NCBI GenBank assembly: GCA_026996325.1
Contig: JALWLU010000118.1
Location: forward strand, 1-43,080
Length of the DNA stretch: 43,080 bases
Source of the DNA: Sulfurovum sp.
GTDB taxonomy: Bacteria > Campylobacterota > Campylobacteria > Campylobacterales > Sulfurovaceae
Direction: 5' to 3'
The notes beneath the pieces are model-generated. The model had not been told where the DNA came from. It did no database searches and saw only the letters and a program-made list of their open reading frames with translations. A program made the translations under genes and the position numbers. This document shows, in pieces, positions 23,670 through 31,673 of the stretch. Positions within the stretch are counted from its first letter, which is position 1, and every line of letters begins with the position of its first letter.

Positions 23670-23879
23670 ATGGCAAGAAAATGTTCAGTAAGTGGCAAAG
23701 GTCCACTGGTCGGAAACAACGTGTCTCACGCACACAACAAAACAAAGAGAAGACAGCTTCCAAACCTCAGAACGGTTAGAGTTACTCTCGAAGACGGTAC
23801 GACAAAGCGCATCAAAGTAGCGGCGTCAACGCTTAGAACAATGAAAAAGAAAGCGGCTGCGGCAGCTGCTGCTAACTAA
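23670..23879 (+). CDS. rpmB: 50S ribosomal protein L28
   Basis: 69 residues, starting [20 protein letters not shown], the diagnostic L28 N terminus, then [17 protein letters not shown]. The C terminus is a run of seven Ala before Asn. The ATG at 23670 has AAGG eight bases upstream; the frame is open further upstream to 23589 but that part is untranslated leader. It sits by itself between the channel gene and the potassium channel gene, as in many Campylobacterota. Confidence 0.96.
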   Translation: MARKCSVSGKGPLVGNNVSHAHNKTKRRQLPNLRTVRVTLEDGTTKRIKVAASTLRTMKKKAAAAAAAN

Positions 23880-23886
23880 TTTCTCA

Positions 23887-23912
23887 GATAGGAGAGGGTA
23901 TACTCTCTTATC
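23887..23912 (+). promoter_or_regulatory. Hairpin directly before the potassium channel start
   Basis: GATAGGAGAG (23887-23896), loop GGTATA, CTCTCTTATC (23903-23912), one G-U pair, ending at the ATG at 23913. The only good ribosome site, GGAGAGG, is in the 5' arm. It lacks the U-run of a terminator and may tune translation after rpmB. Confidence 0.45.
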
Positions 23913-25043
23913 ATGACCTCACTGGAAAAATTCAAACAGTTTCTCGGCTGGAGAAGCGCACCCAAACCGCACATCACACTCAATGACGAGTACTATGGTC
24001 ATTTAGCCCCCTTCAGACTCCCCCTTATTCTTACCGTACTGATCATGCTCTTGGGCACCATCGGATATATGGTCATCGACAAATTTCCGCTGATGGATGC
24101 CATCTACCAGACAGGAATCACCTTCACAACGGTAGGATTCGGCGAGATACGCCCCATCTCCGATGCCGGACGTATCTTTACGATCACACTTATTATCTTC
24201 GGCTTTGTCGTCTTCTCCATCGCGGTGGGGATCATTGCCGAAGTGGTCAAAAAGGGAGAGTTCCAAAAAACCGCCAAGGAGCGTAAAATGCTTTACGAGA
24301 TCGCCAGGCTCAAGCAGCACTTCGTCGTCTGCTACCACAACGAGTTTACCGTACAGGTAACCAAACAGCTTCGTGCCAACCACATCCCCTTCGTTGTCGT
24401 CGACCCGCGTGAAGACCTTGAAGAGATCGCCAAAAAGTACAAGTACCCCTACTACGTCTCGGCAGAACCGCACACCGAAGCGGGAATTCTGAAGTCGCAT
24501 CTCTCCTCCGCCAAGGGGATGATCACCCTGGCAGACAACGTTGCCGACAACATCGCCACCATCGCCTCGGCACGTCTGTATGAACGCGAAATCGGAAGAA
24601 TGCGAAAATATCTCATCATCGCCAACGCCAAAAGCTACGAAGATGAGCAGAAGCTGCAGAAACTCGGAGCCGACAAAGTCGTCACCGCTACCAAATTGAT
24701 GGCGCAGCGTATCAATGCCATGGCGGCACGTCCGGACATGGAGAACCTACTGCAGGAGTTCCTCTACAAAAAAGATACCCCACTCGATATGGAAGAGGCG
24801 AAGGTCTCCAAAACCTCCTGGCTGACACTCAAGAAGATCAAAGCCGCACGCTTCAGGGACATCGCCAACGTCACCATTATCGGCATCCGCCAGAAAGACG
24901 GCAAGTTCATCCCGATGCCAAAGGGTGATACCATCATTATGCCCGAATCCAAACTGCTGCTGATCGGTACCGGAGACGGCATACGAAAAGCGAAGAAGAT
25001 CATCAGGAAAAAAGAGAAGCCTGAAGAGCTCAAATACGTCTGA
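23913..25043 (+). CDS. Potassium channel with TrkA-N (RCK) regulatory domain
   Basis: 376 residues. Two membrane helices (about 35-55 and 88-110) flank a pore loop with selectivity filter TTVGFGE near residue 72. A cytoplasmic RCK domain follows (HFVVCYHNEFTVQVTKQLRA, with the nucleotide motif partly changed from GxGxxG; then VVDPREDL) and a TrkA-C-like end (GKFIPMPKGDTIIMPESKLL). It is a ligand-gated K+ channel of the Kch/MthK type. It follows rpmB by 33 bases, with a hairpin in the gap. Confidence 0.9.
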   Translation: MTSLEKFKQFLGWRSAPKPHITLNDEYYGHLAPFRLPLILTVLIMLLGTIGYMVIDKFPLMDAIYQTGITFTTVGFGEIRPISDAGRIFTITLIIFGFVVFSIAVGIIAEVVKKGEFQKTAKERKMLYEIARLKQHFVVCYHNEFTVQVTKQLRANHIPFVVVDPREDLEEIAKKYKYPYYVSAEPHTEAGILKSHLSSAKGMITLADNVADNIATIASARLYEREIGRMRKYLIIANAKSYEDEQKLQKLGADKVVTATKLMAQRINAMAARPDMENLLQEFLYKKDTPLDMEEAKVSKTSWLTLKKIKAARFRDIANVTIIGIRQKDGKFIPMPKGDTIIMPESKLLLIGTGDGIRKAKKIIRKKEKPEELKYV

Positions 25044-25049
25044 CTTTAG

Positions 25050-25160
25050 ATAAGAGTGAAGGGTTTTGGTATGCCGTCACGCGTTGCATGAAGTGAAGAG
25101 CTAAGAGTGAATAGTGAATAGTTTTGGTAAGCTTTTCTTTCGAAAAGCTTTTATTGGAAA
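25050..25160 (+). repeat. Heptamer element, forward arrays only (potassium channel-argJ gap)
   Basis: agtgaag-type units (about 25053-25062), TTTTGGTATGCCGTCACGCG with a GCATG hairpin, more agtgaag/agtgaat units (25092-25121), TTTTGGTAAGC with GCTTTTC-TTTC-GAAAAGC hairpin (25127-25151), TTTTATT. The GGTATGCCG-GTTGCATGAAGTGAA part closely matches the element upstream of the first S23-type gene. No reverse array follows; a GGCTTTAGCC hairpin lies at about 25161-25175. Confidence 0.7.
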
Positions 25161-25230
25161 CGAAGGCTTTAGCCTCGTCAGAGAGTGGTGCTAAAATCCA
25201 CTTCCCCATTTAATTCAAGAAGGTATTGCT

Positions 25231-26427
25231 ATGTCTAACTACACTATTACGCCGCTTGAGGGCGGACTTGCCAATGTCGAAGGGTTCTACTGTGACGCGG
25301 TCAATGTCGGGATGCGTCCGGATGCTTCACAGGGGGATGTCGCTTTCATCCGCTCCGAGACACCCTGCCGTGTCAGTGCTGTCTTTACCACCAACCGTTT
25401 TCAGGCTGCACCCATCAAACATTATCAGCGCTACCCGGAGGGGTTCGAGACCAACTTCGTGCTCATCAATGCCAAGAACGCCAATGCGATGACCGGAGAG
25501 AAGGGTGTCGAAGATATCGACACCATCCTCTCTGCGCTGCCGGAGCACATCAAGCCGCTCAACCCGCTGATGAGCTCGACCGGTGTCATCGGCTACCGGC
25601 TGCCTGTTGAGAAAATCACGTCAGCATTTGATAAACTCGATTTCAATGCGAAAAACTCCAATGAAGCCGCCCGTGCCATCATGACCACGGACAGCTTCAA
25701 AAAGGAGCTTGCCTGCAGAGTGGAACTCTCTGACGGAAGCTCTTTTCACATTGCTGCTATCTGCAAAGGTGCGGGGATGATCAATCCTGCCATGGCGACA
25801 ATGCTCTGCTTTGTCACGACCGATGCGGATGTTCCCAAAGCCGATATGGACACACTGCTTGAAAACGGAGCAAACCACTCCTTCAACCGTATCAGCGTCG
25901 ATGGGGACACCTCCACCAACGATACGGTGATGCTTCTATCTAACGGTAGCAGCGGTAGTTACGACAAGGAAGCCTTTGCCCAGGCGCTCAACAGTATGCT
26001 CTTTGAGCTTGCGATGATGATCCTGCGTGACGGAGAGGGAGCAAACAAGCTTGTCGCGTTTGAGGTTACGGGTGCAGCCAGCAACGAAGAGGCGGAGCGC
26101 GCTGCAAGGGCGCTCAGCAATTCGCTGCTTGTCAAGACCGCCCTCTTTGGGGAAGACCCAAACTGGGGGCGTATCGCCTCCACCATTGGAGCCAGCGGCA
26201 TTGCATGTGACGATACGACACTCACCATCCGCTACGACGACCTGCTTATCTACTCCGATGAGCACCGGGAGCTTGACCCGGAACGTGAAGAGCAGGCCTA
26301 TGCCATAATGAAACAGGAGCAGTTTACCGTCCGCTGCGATCTTGGCCTTGGAGAAGGAAGTTTTACGGCATATGGCTGTGATCTGAGCTATGAGTATGTC
26401 AAGATCAATGCCGAGTACAGAACATAA
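25231..26427 (+). CDS. argJ: Bifunctional ornithine acetyltransferase / N-acetylglutamate synthase
   Basis: 398 residues, normal for ArgJ. CKGAGMINPAMATMLCFVTT contains the Thr (in MATML) at which the precursor cuts itself into alpha and beta chains and which then acts as nucleophile. FNRISVDGDTSTNDTVML and GEDPNWGRIASTIGASGI are further family blocks. It transfers acetyl from N-acetylornithine to glutamate in the cyclic arginine pathway. It stands alone here, between a heptamer element and a structured repeat. Confidence 0.95.
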   Translation: MSNYTITPLEGGLANVEGFYCDAVNVGMRPDASQGDVAFIRSETPCRVSAVFTTNRFQAAPIKHYQRYPEGFETNFVLINAKNANAMTGEKGVEDIDTILSALPEHIKPLNPLMSSTGVIGYRLPVEKITSAFDKLDFNAKNSNEAARAIMTTDSFKKELACRVELSDGSSFHIAAICKGAGMINPAMATMLCFVTTDADVPKADMDTLLENGANHSFNRISVDGDTSTNDTVMLLSNGSSGSYDKEAFAQALNSMLFELAMMILRDGEGANKLVAFEVTGAASNEEAERAARALSNSLLVKTALFGEDPNWGRIASTIGASGIACDDTTLTIRYDDLLIYSDEHRELDPEREEQAYAIMKQEQFTVRCDLGLGEGSFTAYGCDLSYEYVKINAEYRT

Positions 26428-26465
26428 AAATTAGAAATTGGGCTTTCCCAGTCACTGTATGACGA

Positions 26466-26549
26466 GGTTTCACTCGATGGCGACAAAGGAGCACTCAACC
26501 CGTAGGGCGGCTCTGCCGTTTGCGACTGCCAGAGCTATCGAGTGAAACC
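26466..26549. other. Conserved-core, variable-stem structured element, copy 1
   Basis: GGTTTCACTCGAT (26466-26478) pairs perfectly with 26537-26549 and three more pairs extend inward. The enclosed 52 bases (26482-26533) contain AAGGAGC, CAACCCG, GGGCG, TGCCGTT, GCGA and TGCCAGA, in the same order as in the copy at 42807, whose stem is unrelated. It lies between argJ and the YdcH-like gene. It may be a structured RNA or fold-back mobile repeat. Confidence 0.6.
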
Positions 26550-26626
26550 GACAATTTCGCTAAAGACTCTAATTAAATCTTAAAAGTGACAGCTGGGTTT
26601 TCACCACTCTGTTATTGCAAAAAAGT

Positions 26627-26632
26627 TATAAT
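26627..26632 (+). promoter_or_regulatory. -10 promoter for the YdcH-like gene
   Basis: TATAAT in AAAGTTATAATACGG, 27 bases before the ATG at 26659, with AGGAG in between at good spacing. Confidence 0.6.
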
Positions 26633-26658
26633 ACGGAAAATATATACAGGAGTGACAG

Positions 26659-26886
26659 ATGTTACACGAATACAGAGACGAAATCCACGAGCTCAAGCAG
26701 CAGAACGCACACTTTGCAAAGATCTTCGAAAAGCACAACGAGCTTGACCAGAAAGTCGAAGATGCAGAAGCGGGACGTGTGCCTATGACAGATATCGAGC
26801 TTGAAACACTCAAAAAAGAGAAGCTGCGCCTCAAAGACGAAGCGTACAAAATGATCCTTGAGTACAAAAAGAGTAAAGAAGCATAA
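26659..26886 (+). CDS. YdcH-like DUF465 family small helical protein
   Basis: 75 residues, highly charged and helical, beginning MLHEYRDEIHELKQQNAHFA and with TLKKEKLRLKDEAYKMILEY, the classic pattern of the YdcH/SlyX-like DUF465 family. Members are common and uncharacterised. It has its own promoter and a strong ribosome site (CAGGAGTGACAG). It is followed by dbpA on the same strand. Confidence 0.85.
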   Translation: MLHEYRDEIHELKQQNAHFAKIFEKHNELDQKVEDAEAGRVPMTDIELETLKKEKLRLKDEAYKMILEYKKSKEA

Positions 26887-26961
26887 GTATAGGCGGACAT
26901 GTTCCGCCTGTGCCCTTTTTACCTATTCTCCCTTTTTACTTTTCCCCCTTTACACCCATAA

Positions 26962-28338
26962 ATGAGCAGATATACCATGACAACACCATTCTCCACCCTC
27001 AAGACACTTCCAAAAACACTATTGACCACCCTCAACGAGCAGGGTTTTACAGGGATGACACCTGTTCAGCAGCGCTCCATTCCGCTCATTCTTCAAGGCA
27101 AAGATCTTTTGGTGCAATCCAAAACGGGTTCCGGGAAAACGGTAGCGTTCGCTCTCCCCTCGCTTATGTTGACAAAGGTTGAAAACAATATACCGCAGAC
27201 ACTGATCATCACCCCTACCCGTGAACTGGCCGAACAGGTTGCCGAACAGGTGCGCACGCTTGCTTCCGCACTACCGAACTTCAAAACGGTTACACTCTAT
27301 GGCGGTGTGCCGCTGCGTGCACAGGCAGATTCGCTTGCCAAGGGAGCGCATCTGCTCATAGGCACGCCCGGACGTCTGCTGGACCACCTCTCCAAGGGCA
27401 CGCTCGATCTTGGCACTGTCGAGCGCATTGTGCTTGATGAAGCCGACCGTATGCTCGAGATGGGCTTTTACGATGACATCCTAAAGATAGTCTCCCATGC
27501 CACAAAGACAAAGCAGCGCCTGCTCTTCTCGGCTACCTTTCCCGAAAAAATCAGAACATTGGCCCAAGAACTTCTGAAAGCACCTGAGATCATCTCCATT
27601 ACCCCCGAACATACCGAGGGACAGATAGAGACATTCGTCCTCTCCACACACAACAAGGGCAAAGCACTGCAACAGGTCATCAATAGCTTTACACCGGCAT
27701 CTCTTTTGATCTTCTGCAACACCAAAGCCGACACCATCGCGTTGACACAAAAACTGCAACAGGCAGGTCACGCTGTGACAACCATACACGGTGATCTGGA
27801 GCAGGAGGCAAGGCAGGAAGCTATCATCCGTTTTGCCAACGGTTCGCGTCCCGTGCTAGTCGCAACCGATGTCGCTTCACGCGGCATAGACATCGAAAAT
27901 GTCGACCTTGTTGTCAACTATGACCTTCCTTTTGACAAAGAGGTTTACACACACCGCATTGGCCGTACAGGGCGTGCAGGTGCTTCAGGCAGGGCAGTAT
28001 CCCTCTACACACCCGGTAGTAAGAAGACAGCCTATATTCTTGAAGAGGCAAAAAATCTGGAGCTTGAAACGGCACAGAGCGACCGTGACTTCAAGATCGT
28101 TTCACACTTTGAAACCATAGCGCTAAACGGCGGAAAGAAGCAGAAGCTGCGCAAAGGGGATATTCTCGGTACGTTCTGTAAAGAGATGGGGCTGGAAGGC
28201 AATCAGATCGGTGCCATTACACTGATGGCGAACCGTACCTACATTGCCATTGACAAAGCTGTTGTCAAAAAGACACTCTCTATGCTGAAATCGGCACGCA
28301 TCAAGAAGCGAAAATATATCGCCTGGCAGGTTCTCTAA
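26962..28338 (+). CDS. dbpA: ATP-dependent RNA helicase DbpA
   Basis: 458 residues. DEAD-box motifs in order: QRSIPLILQGKDLLVQSKTGSGKT, PTRELAEQV, GTPGRLLDHL, VLDEADRML, SATF, VATDVASRGIDIENVDLVV, HRIGRTGRAG. The C-terminal domain (LRKGDILGTFCKEMGLEGNQ and NRTYIAIDK) is the DbpA RNA-binding domain that recognises hairpin 92 of 23S rRNA, so the role is late 50S assembly. Start ATG 26962, with ATG 26977 as an alternative. The stop overlaps the stop of the convergent dedA by three bases. Confidence 0.92.
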   Translation: MSRYTMTTPFSTLKTLPKTLLTTLNEQGFTGMTPVQQRSIPLILQGKDLLVQSKTGSGKTVAFALPSLMLTKVENNIPQTLIITPTRELAEQVAEQVRTLASALPNFKTVTLYGGVPLRAQADSLAKGAHLLIGTPGRLLDHLSKGTLDLGTVERIVLDEADRMLEMGFYDDILKIVSHATKTKQRLLFSATFPEKIRTLAQELLKAPEIISITPEHTEGQIETFVLSTHNKGKALQQVINSFTPASLLIFCNTKADTIALTQKLQQAGHAVTTIHGDLEQEARQEAIIRFANGSRPVLVATDVASRGIDIENVDLVVNYDLPFDKEVYTHRIGRTGRAGASGRAVSLYTPGSKKTAYILEEAKNLELETAQSDRDFKIVSHFETIALNGGKKQKLRKGDILGTFCKEMGLEGNQIGAITLMANRTYIAIDKAVVKKTLSMLKSARIKKRKYIAWQVL

Positions 28339-28952
28339 TCCTCTCCCAGTATCTCTTTTTTCCGCTTCTGGCGAATGACATAGAAGAGTGTAATGAAGGC
28401 AATGCTTGCCAATGCAATCAGCGTTGCAGTGTGCAGGTATCGAGAGATAAGCGCTTCGTTGGAGCCTACCAGATACCCTACCGCCACCAGTACAACTACC
28501 CAGATACCGGCTCCCAGTACGGAGTAGAATGAAAACTTCACCAGGTTCATCCTTGCCAGTCCTGCGGGCAGGGAGATGAGCTGCCTGATACCCGGAATCA
28601 GCCGTCCGTTGAAGGTCGAGAGTTCACCGTGCTTTGTAAAAAAGGCTTCGAGCTTGTCGAGGGTTTCAGGCTTTATAAAAAAATATCGGCCATATTTCAG
28701 CAAAAAGGGGCGTCCAAAGTGCATCGCAATGTAGTAGTTGAAGAGTGCGCCGCCAAGTGAACCGGCTATGCCGACAAGGACAACCATATAGAGATTCATT
28801 TCACCCTTGTATGCAAGATAGCCTGCGGGAATCATGATCACTTCGCTGGGGAAAGGAAAGAAGGTGCTCTCAAGGAACATCAGCAAAAAGATACCCCAGT
28901 AGCCCATTGCGCCAATCGTTTCTACCAGGTAGGCGGCAATGTCGTGAAGCAT
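28335..28952 (-). CDS. DedA family membrane protein
   Basis: 205 residues with the DedA/SNARE-associated domain: LMFLESTFFPFPSEVIMIPA, GALFNYYIAMHFGRPFLLKYG and RLIPGIRQLISLPAGLARM. Family members are thought to flip phospholipids or undecaprenyl phosphate and support membrane integrity. It starts five bases after the accA stop and is the last gene of the acpP-fabF-accA-dedA run, fitting a lipid role. Confidence 0.88.
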   Translation of the reverse strand: MLHDIAAYLVETIGAMGYWGIFLLMFLESTFFPFPSEVIMIPAGYLAYKGEMNLYMVVLVGIAGSLGGALFNYYIAMHFGRPFLLKYGRYFFIKPETLDKLEAFFTKHGELSTFNGRLIPGIRQLISLPAGLARMNLVKFSFYSVLGAGIWVVVLVAVGYLVGSNEALISRYLHTATLIALASIAFITLFYVIRQKRKKEILGED

Positions 28953-28957
28953 CGGTG

Positions 28958-29893
28958 CTATTCGCTGTAGGCACCCACGGAGGTGAGTCTCTCGTAGCGT
29001 TTCTCAAGCAGTTCGTCTGTAGAAAGCTCTTTAAGTGCCTTGACGGTCTCAAGGAAGTAGGTTTTCAGCACTTCGGCTGCCGCTTTCTTGTCTCGGTGTG
29101 CGCCAATGAGCGGTTCATCGAGCACATCGTCGATCAGTTTGTGCTCGAGCAGATCGTCCGGAGTGATCTTCAGCGCTTTGGTTGCCGTCTCTACCTTGCT
29201 TGGATCGTTCCACAGGATCGCGGAACACCCTTCAGGTGAGATAACAGAAAAGACAGAGTAGCGCATCATCGCCAGCCTGTCGGCTACACCGATGGCAAGC
29301 GCACCGCCCGAGCCGCCTTCGCCTATGACCACGGAGACCATCGGCACTTTCGTTGCGGCAAACTCGAAGAGGTTTCGTGCGATCGCTTCGCTCTGACCAC
29401 GCTCCTCGGCACCAAGTCCCGGGTAGGCACCCGGGGTGTCCACGAGCATCAGCACAGGAATGTTGAACTTCTCAGCCAGTCTGACCGCACGCAGCGCCTT
29501 GCGGTACCCTTCGGGGTTTGGCATACCGAAGTTGCGCTTGATCTTATTCTTGACTCCGCGCCCCTTCTGCTCACCGATGACCATTGTCTTCTGGCCGTCT
29601 ATCCAGCCCATATAGCACAAAATGGCAGGGTCGTCACGGAACGCACGGTCACCATGGATCTCGTAAGGATTGTCAAGAATAAGCTTGATGTAGTCCAGCG
29701 CATAGGGTCTGTCCGGATGTCTGGCAAGCTGCAGCTTCTGGTAGTCACTCAGCGATCCGAAGGTCTTCTCTACCTCTTTTTGCAGCTCTTTTTGCAGCTT
29801 TTCCACCTGCTCTAGGTTGGCAACGGCGTGGGCGGAGACGATCTCTTCCTGCAGCTTTTCAATCTTGCTCTCAAAATCCAGATAGGTTGCCAT
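28958..29893 (-). CDS. accA: Acetyl-CoA carboxylase carboxyltransferase subunit alpha
   Basis: 311 residues, full length. An N-terminal helical segment ([15 protein letters not shown]) and the carboxyltransferase core: [60 protein letters not shown]. With AccD it transfers CO2 from carboxybiotin to acetyl-CoA, the first step of fatty acid synthesis. It lies 14 bases after fabF. AccD, AccB and AccC are not in the window. Confidence 0.95.
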   Translation of the reverse strand: MATYLDFESKIEKLQEEIVSAHAVANLEQVEKLQKELQKEVEKTFGSLSDYQKLQLARHPDRPYALDYIKLILDNPYEIHGDRAFRDDPAILCYMGWIDGQKTMVIGEQKGRGVKNKIKRNFGMPNPEGYRKALRAVRLAEKFNIPVLMLVDTPGAYPGLGAEERGQSEAIARNLFEFAATKVPMVSVVIGEGGSGGALAIGVADRLAMMRYSVFSVISPEGCSAILWNDPSKVETATKALKITPDDLLEHKLIDDVLDEPLIGAHRDKKAAAEVLKTYFLETVKALKELSTDELLEKRYERLTSVGAYSE

Positions 29894-29907
29894 GGCTGAT
29901 CCTTGCC

Positions 29908-31125
29908 TTATACTTTCTTGAAGATGACGACGCCGTTGGTGCCGCCAAATCCAAAGGAGTTGCTCATTACAGTATTGACCTCTGCTTTTCTTGCTTCGTT
30001 CGGTACATAATCGAGGTCACAGTTCTCATCAGATGTCGTGTAGTTGATGGTCGGAGGCAGTACACCGTCGCGCATCGCCATCAGGGAAACCACCGCTTCA
30101 ATGGCACCCGCAGCACCAAGGCAGTGTCCCACCTGCCCTTTTATGGAGCTTACCGGAGGGCACTTCTCTTTACCGCCAAAAAGCTCTTTTAGCGCAGCAG
30201 TCTCGTTTTTGTCGTTGATCGGTGTGGAGGTGCCGTGCGCATTGACATAGTCTACTTTTGGCTCACCGGCCATTTTGTACGCCATCTTCATCGCACGCAG
30301 CGGGCCGTCCATTGTCGGTGTCGTGATGTGGTTGGCATCACCGCTCTCACCAAAGCCGATAAGCTCACCGTAGATGGTTGCACCGCGCGCTACTGCATCT
30401 TCGTAGGTTTCAAGTACCAGCGCAGCAGCACCCTCACCCATAACAAAGCCGTCACGGTCTGCATCGAACGGCCTGGAAGCACTCTGCGGATCGTCATTGC
30501 GTGTAGAGAGCGCTTTCATTGCGGCAAATCCGCCAACCCCTGCAGCACAGATGGCCGCTTCGGCGCCCACGACAAGCATCTTGTCCGCCGTTCCGATCAT
30601 AATGGACTTCGCCGCTTCGCCGATAGCGTGTGTTCCTGCCGCACAGGCAGTGACAGAAGAGAGATTCGGACCTCTGAGGTTGTGGTCGATGGAGACAAAT
30701 CCGCCGAGCATGTTGACAAGAGAGGAGGGAATGAAGAAGGGAGAGATTCTCCGTGGTCCGCGAGTCGCAGCGATAACAGAGTTCTTTTCGATATTGATCA
30801 GGCCGCCGATCCCGGAAGCGGAAGCGACGCCGAAACGGTCCATATCGACATCCTCACCCAGTTTCGCATCGGCGATCGCCTCCTGCGCCGCCTTGAGTCC
30901 AAGCTGGATGAAGCGGTCGGCCTTTTTGACCTCTTTTGCGTCCATAACCGTTGTCGGGTCGAAATCGGTGATCTCACCGGCAATTTTCACGGTATGTTTC
31001 TCGGTGTCGAACGATGTGATCTCTTTGATACCGCACTTGCCTTCTACAATGGCTGAAAACGCACTCTCTTTGTCCAACCCCAGAGAGTTGATCATTCCCA
31101 AACCTGTTACCACTACTCTTTTCAC
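29908..31125 (-). CDS. fabF: 3-oxoacyl-ACP synthase II
   Basis: 405 residues with the condensing-enzyme triad: Cys in [16 protein letters not shown], His in [15 protein letters not shown] and His in [18 protein letters not shown]. It elongates acyl-ACP. The N terminus [16 protein letters not shown] and C terminus [13 protein letters not shown] are typical. It follows acpP by 91 bases on the same strand. Confidence 0.96.
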   Translation of the reverse strand: MKRVVVTGLGMINSLGLDKESAFSAIVEGKCGIKEITSFDTEKHTVKIAGEITDFDPTTVMDAKEVKKADRFIQLGLKAAQEAIADAKLGEDVDMDRFGVASASGIGGLINIEKNSVIAATRGPRRISPFFIPSSLVNMLGGFVSIDHNLRGPNLSSVTACAAGTHAIGEAAKSIMIGTADKMLVVGAEAAICAAGVGGFAAMKALSTRNDDPQSASRPFDADRDGFVMGEGAAALVLETYEDAVARGATIYGELIGFGESGDANHITTPTMDGPLRAMKMAYKMAGEPKVDYVNAHGTSTPINDKNETAALKELFGGKEKCPPVSSIKGQVGHCLGAAGAIEAVVSLMAMRDGVLPPTINYTTSDENCDLDYVPNEARKAEVNTVMSNSFGFGGTNGVVIFKKV

Positions 31126-31216
31126 TGCTGCTCCTATCTGTTGTTCATAAGATATAGACGAATACTTCGGACAAATACTCAGCTATCTCTTACCGCTCCC
31201 AAAGGGAGGGAAGGGC

Positions 31217-31450
31217 TTACGCCTGCGCGTTCTCAATGAATTTGATTGCGTCTGCGACAGTTGCGATCGCTTCTGCCTGATCGTCAGGAATTTCGATATC
31301 GAACTTCTCTTCAAGCGCCATAACAAGCTCAACGACATCAAGACTGTCAGCCCCGAGATCCTCTACGAACTTAGACTCTTCTTTTACCTCATCAGGGCTC
31401 ACGTTCAGTTGCTCGACAACTACCTCTTTTACATCATCAAATAATGCCAT
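31217..31450 (-). CDS. acpP: Acyl carrier protein
   Basis: 77 residues, acidic, four-helix. The phosphopantetheine attachment Ser36 is in [20 protein letters not shown]. It carries growing acyl chains. The ATG at 31450 has AAGGAG at good spacing and a promoter just upstream. It is the first gene of the acpP-fabF-accA-dedA run. Confidence 0.97.
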   Translation of the reverse strand: MALFDDVKEVVVEQLNVSPDEVKEESKFVEDLGADSLDVVELVMALEEKFDIEIPDDQAEAIATVADAIKFIENAQA

Positions 31451-31483
31451 TGATTACTCCTTAAGTGTGTTAAAATACGCCTA

Positions 31484-31489
31484 AGTATA
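31484..31489 (-). promoter_or_regulatory. -10 promoter for acpP
   Basis: TATACT on the minus strand in TGCTATACTTAGG, 34 bases before the acpP ATG, with AT-rich sequence upstream. The rest of the 223-base divergent gap holds the promoter of the sensor gene and no other gene. Confidence 0.55.
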
Positions 31490-31594
31490 GCAGAAAAATG
31501 ATAAAAATCATATCGTACTGCCCTATTTCTCTTCTATCCTGGCAGATATTTGTGTTTTGACAATGTTGGTAAACAGCTCCTTTATTTAGAAACA

Positions 31595-31648
31595 TTGACA
31601 AACATACAATCATTTTTGATATACTTACACATAAATAAAATATATAAT
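31595..31648 (+). promoter_or_regulatory. Promoter region of the hybrid sensor gene
   Basis: TTGACA (31595-31600) and TATACT (31620-31625) are 19 bases apart; a second -10-like TATAAT is at 31643-31648, with the start ATG at 31674 after AGGTAAG. Either may be used. Confidence 0.45.
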
Positions 31649-31673
31649 CCCTATAGAACAGGTAAGCCATACG

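Noticed and set aside
26466-26549. Integron attC site
   Set aside because: Some CAAC and GTT motifs are present, but they are not placed at the ends as R boxes, the stem is continuous and perfect, and there is no integrase or cassette array.
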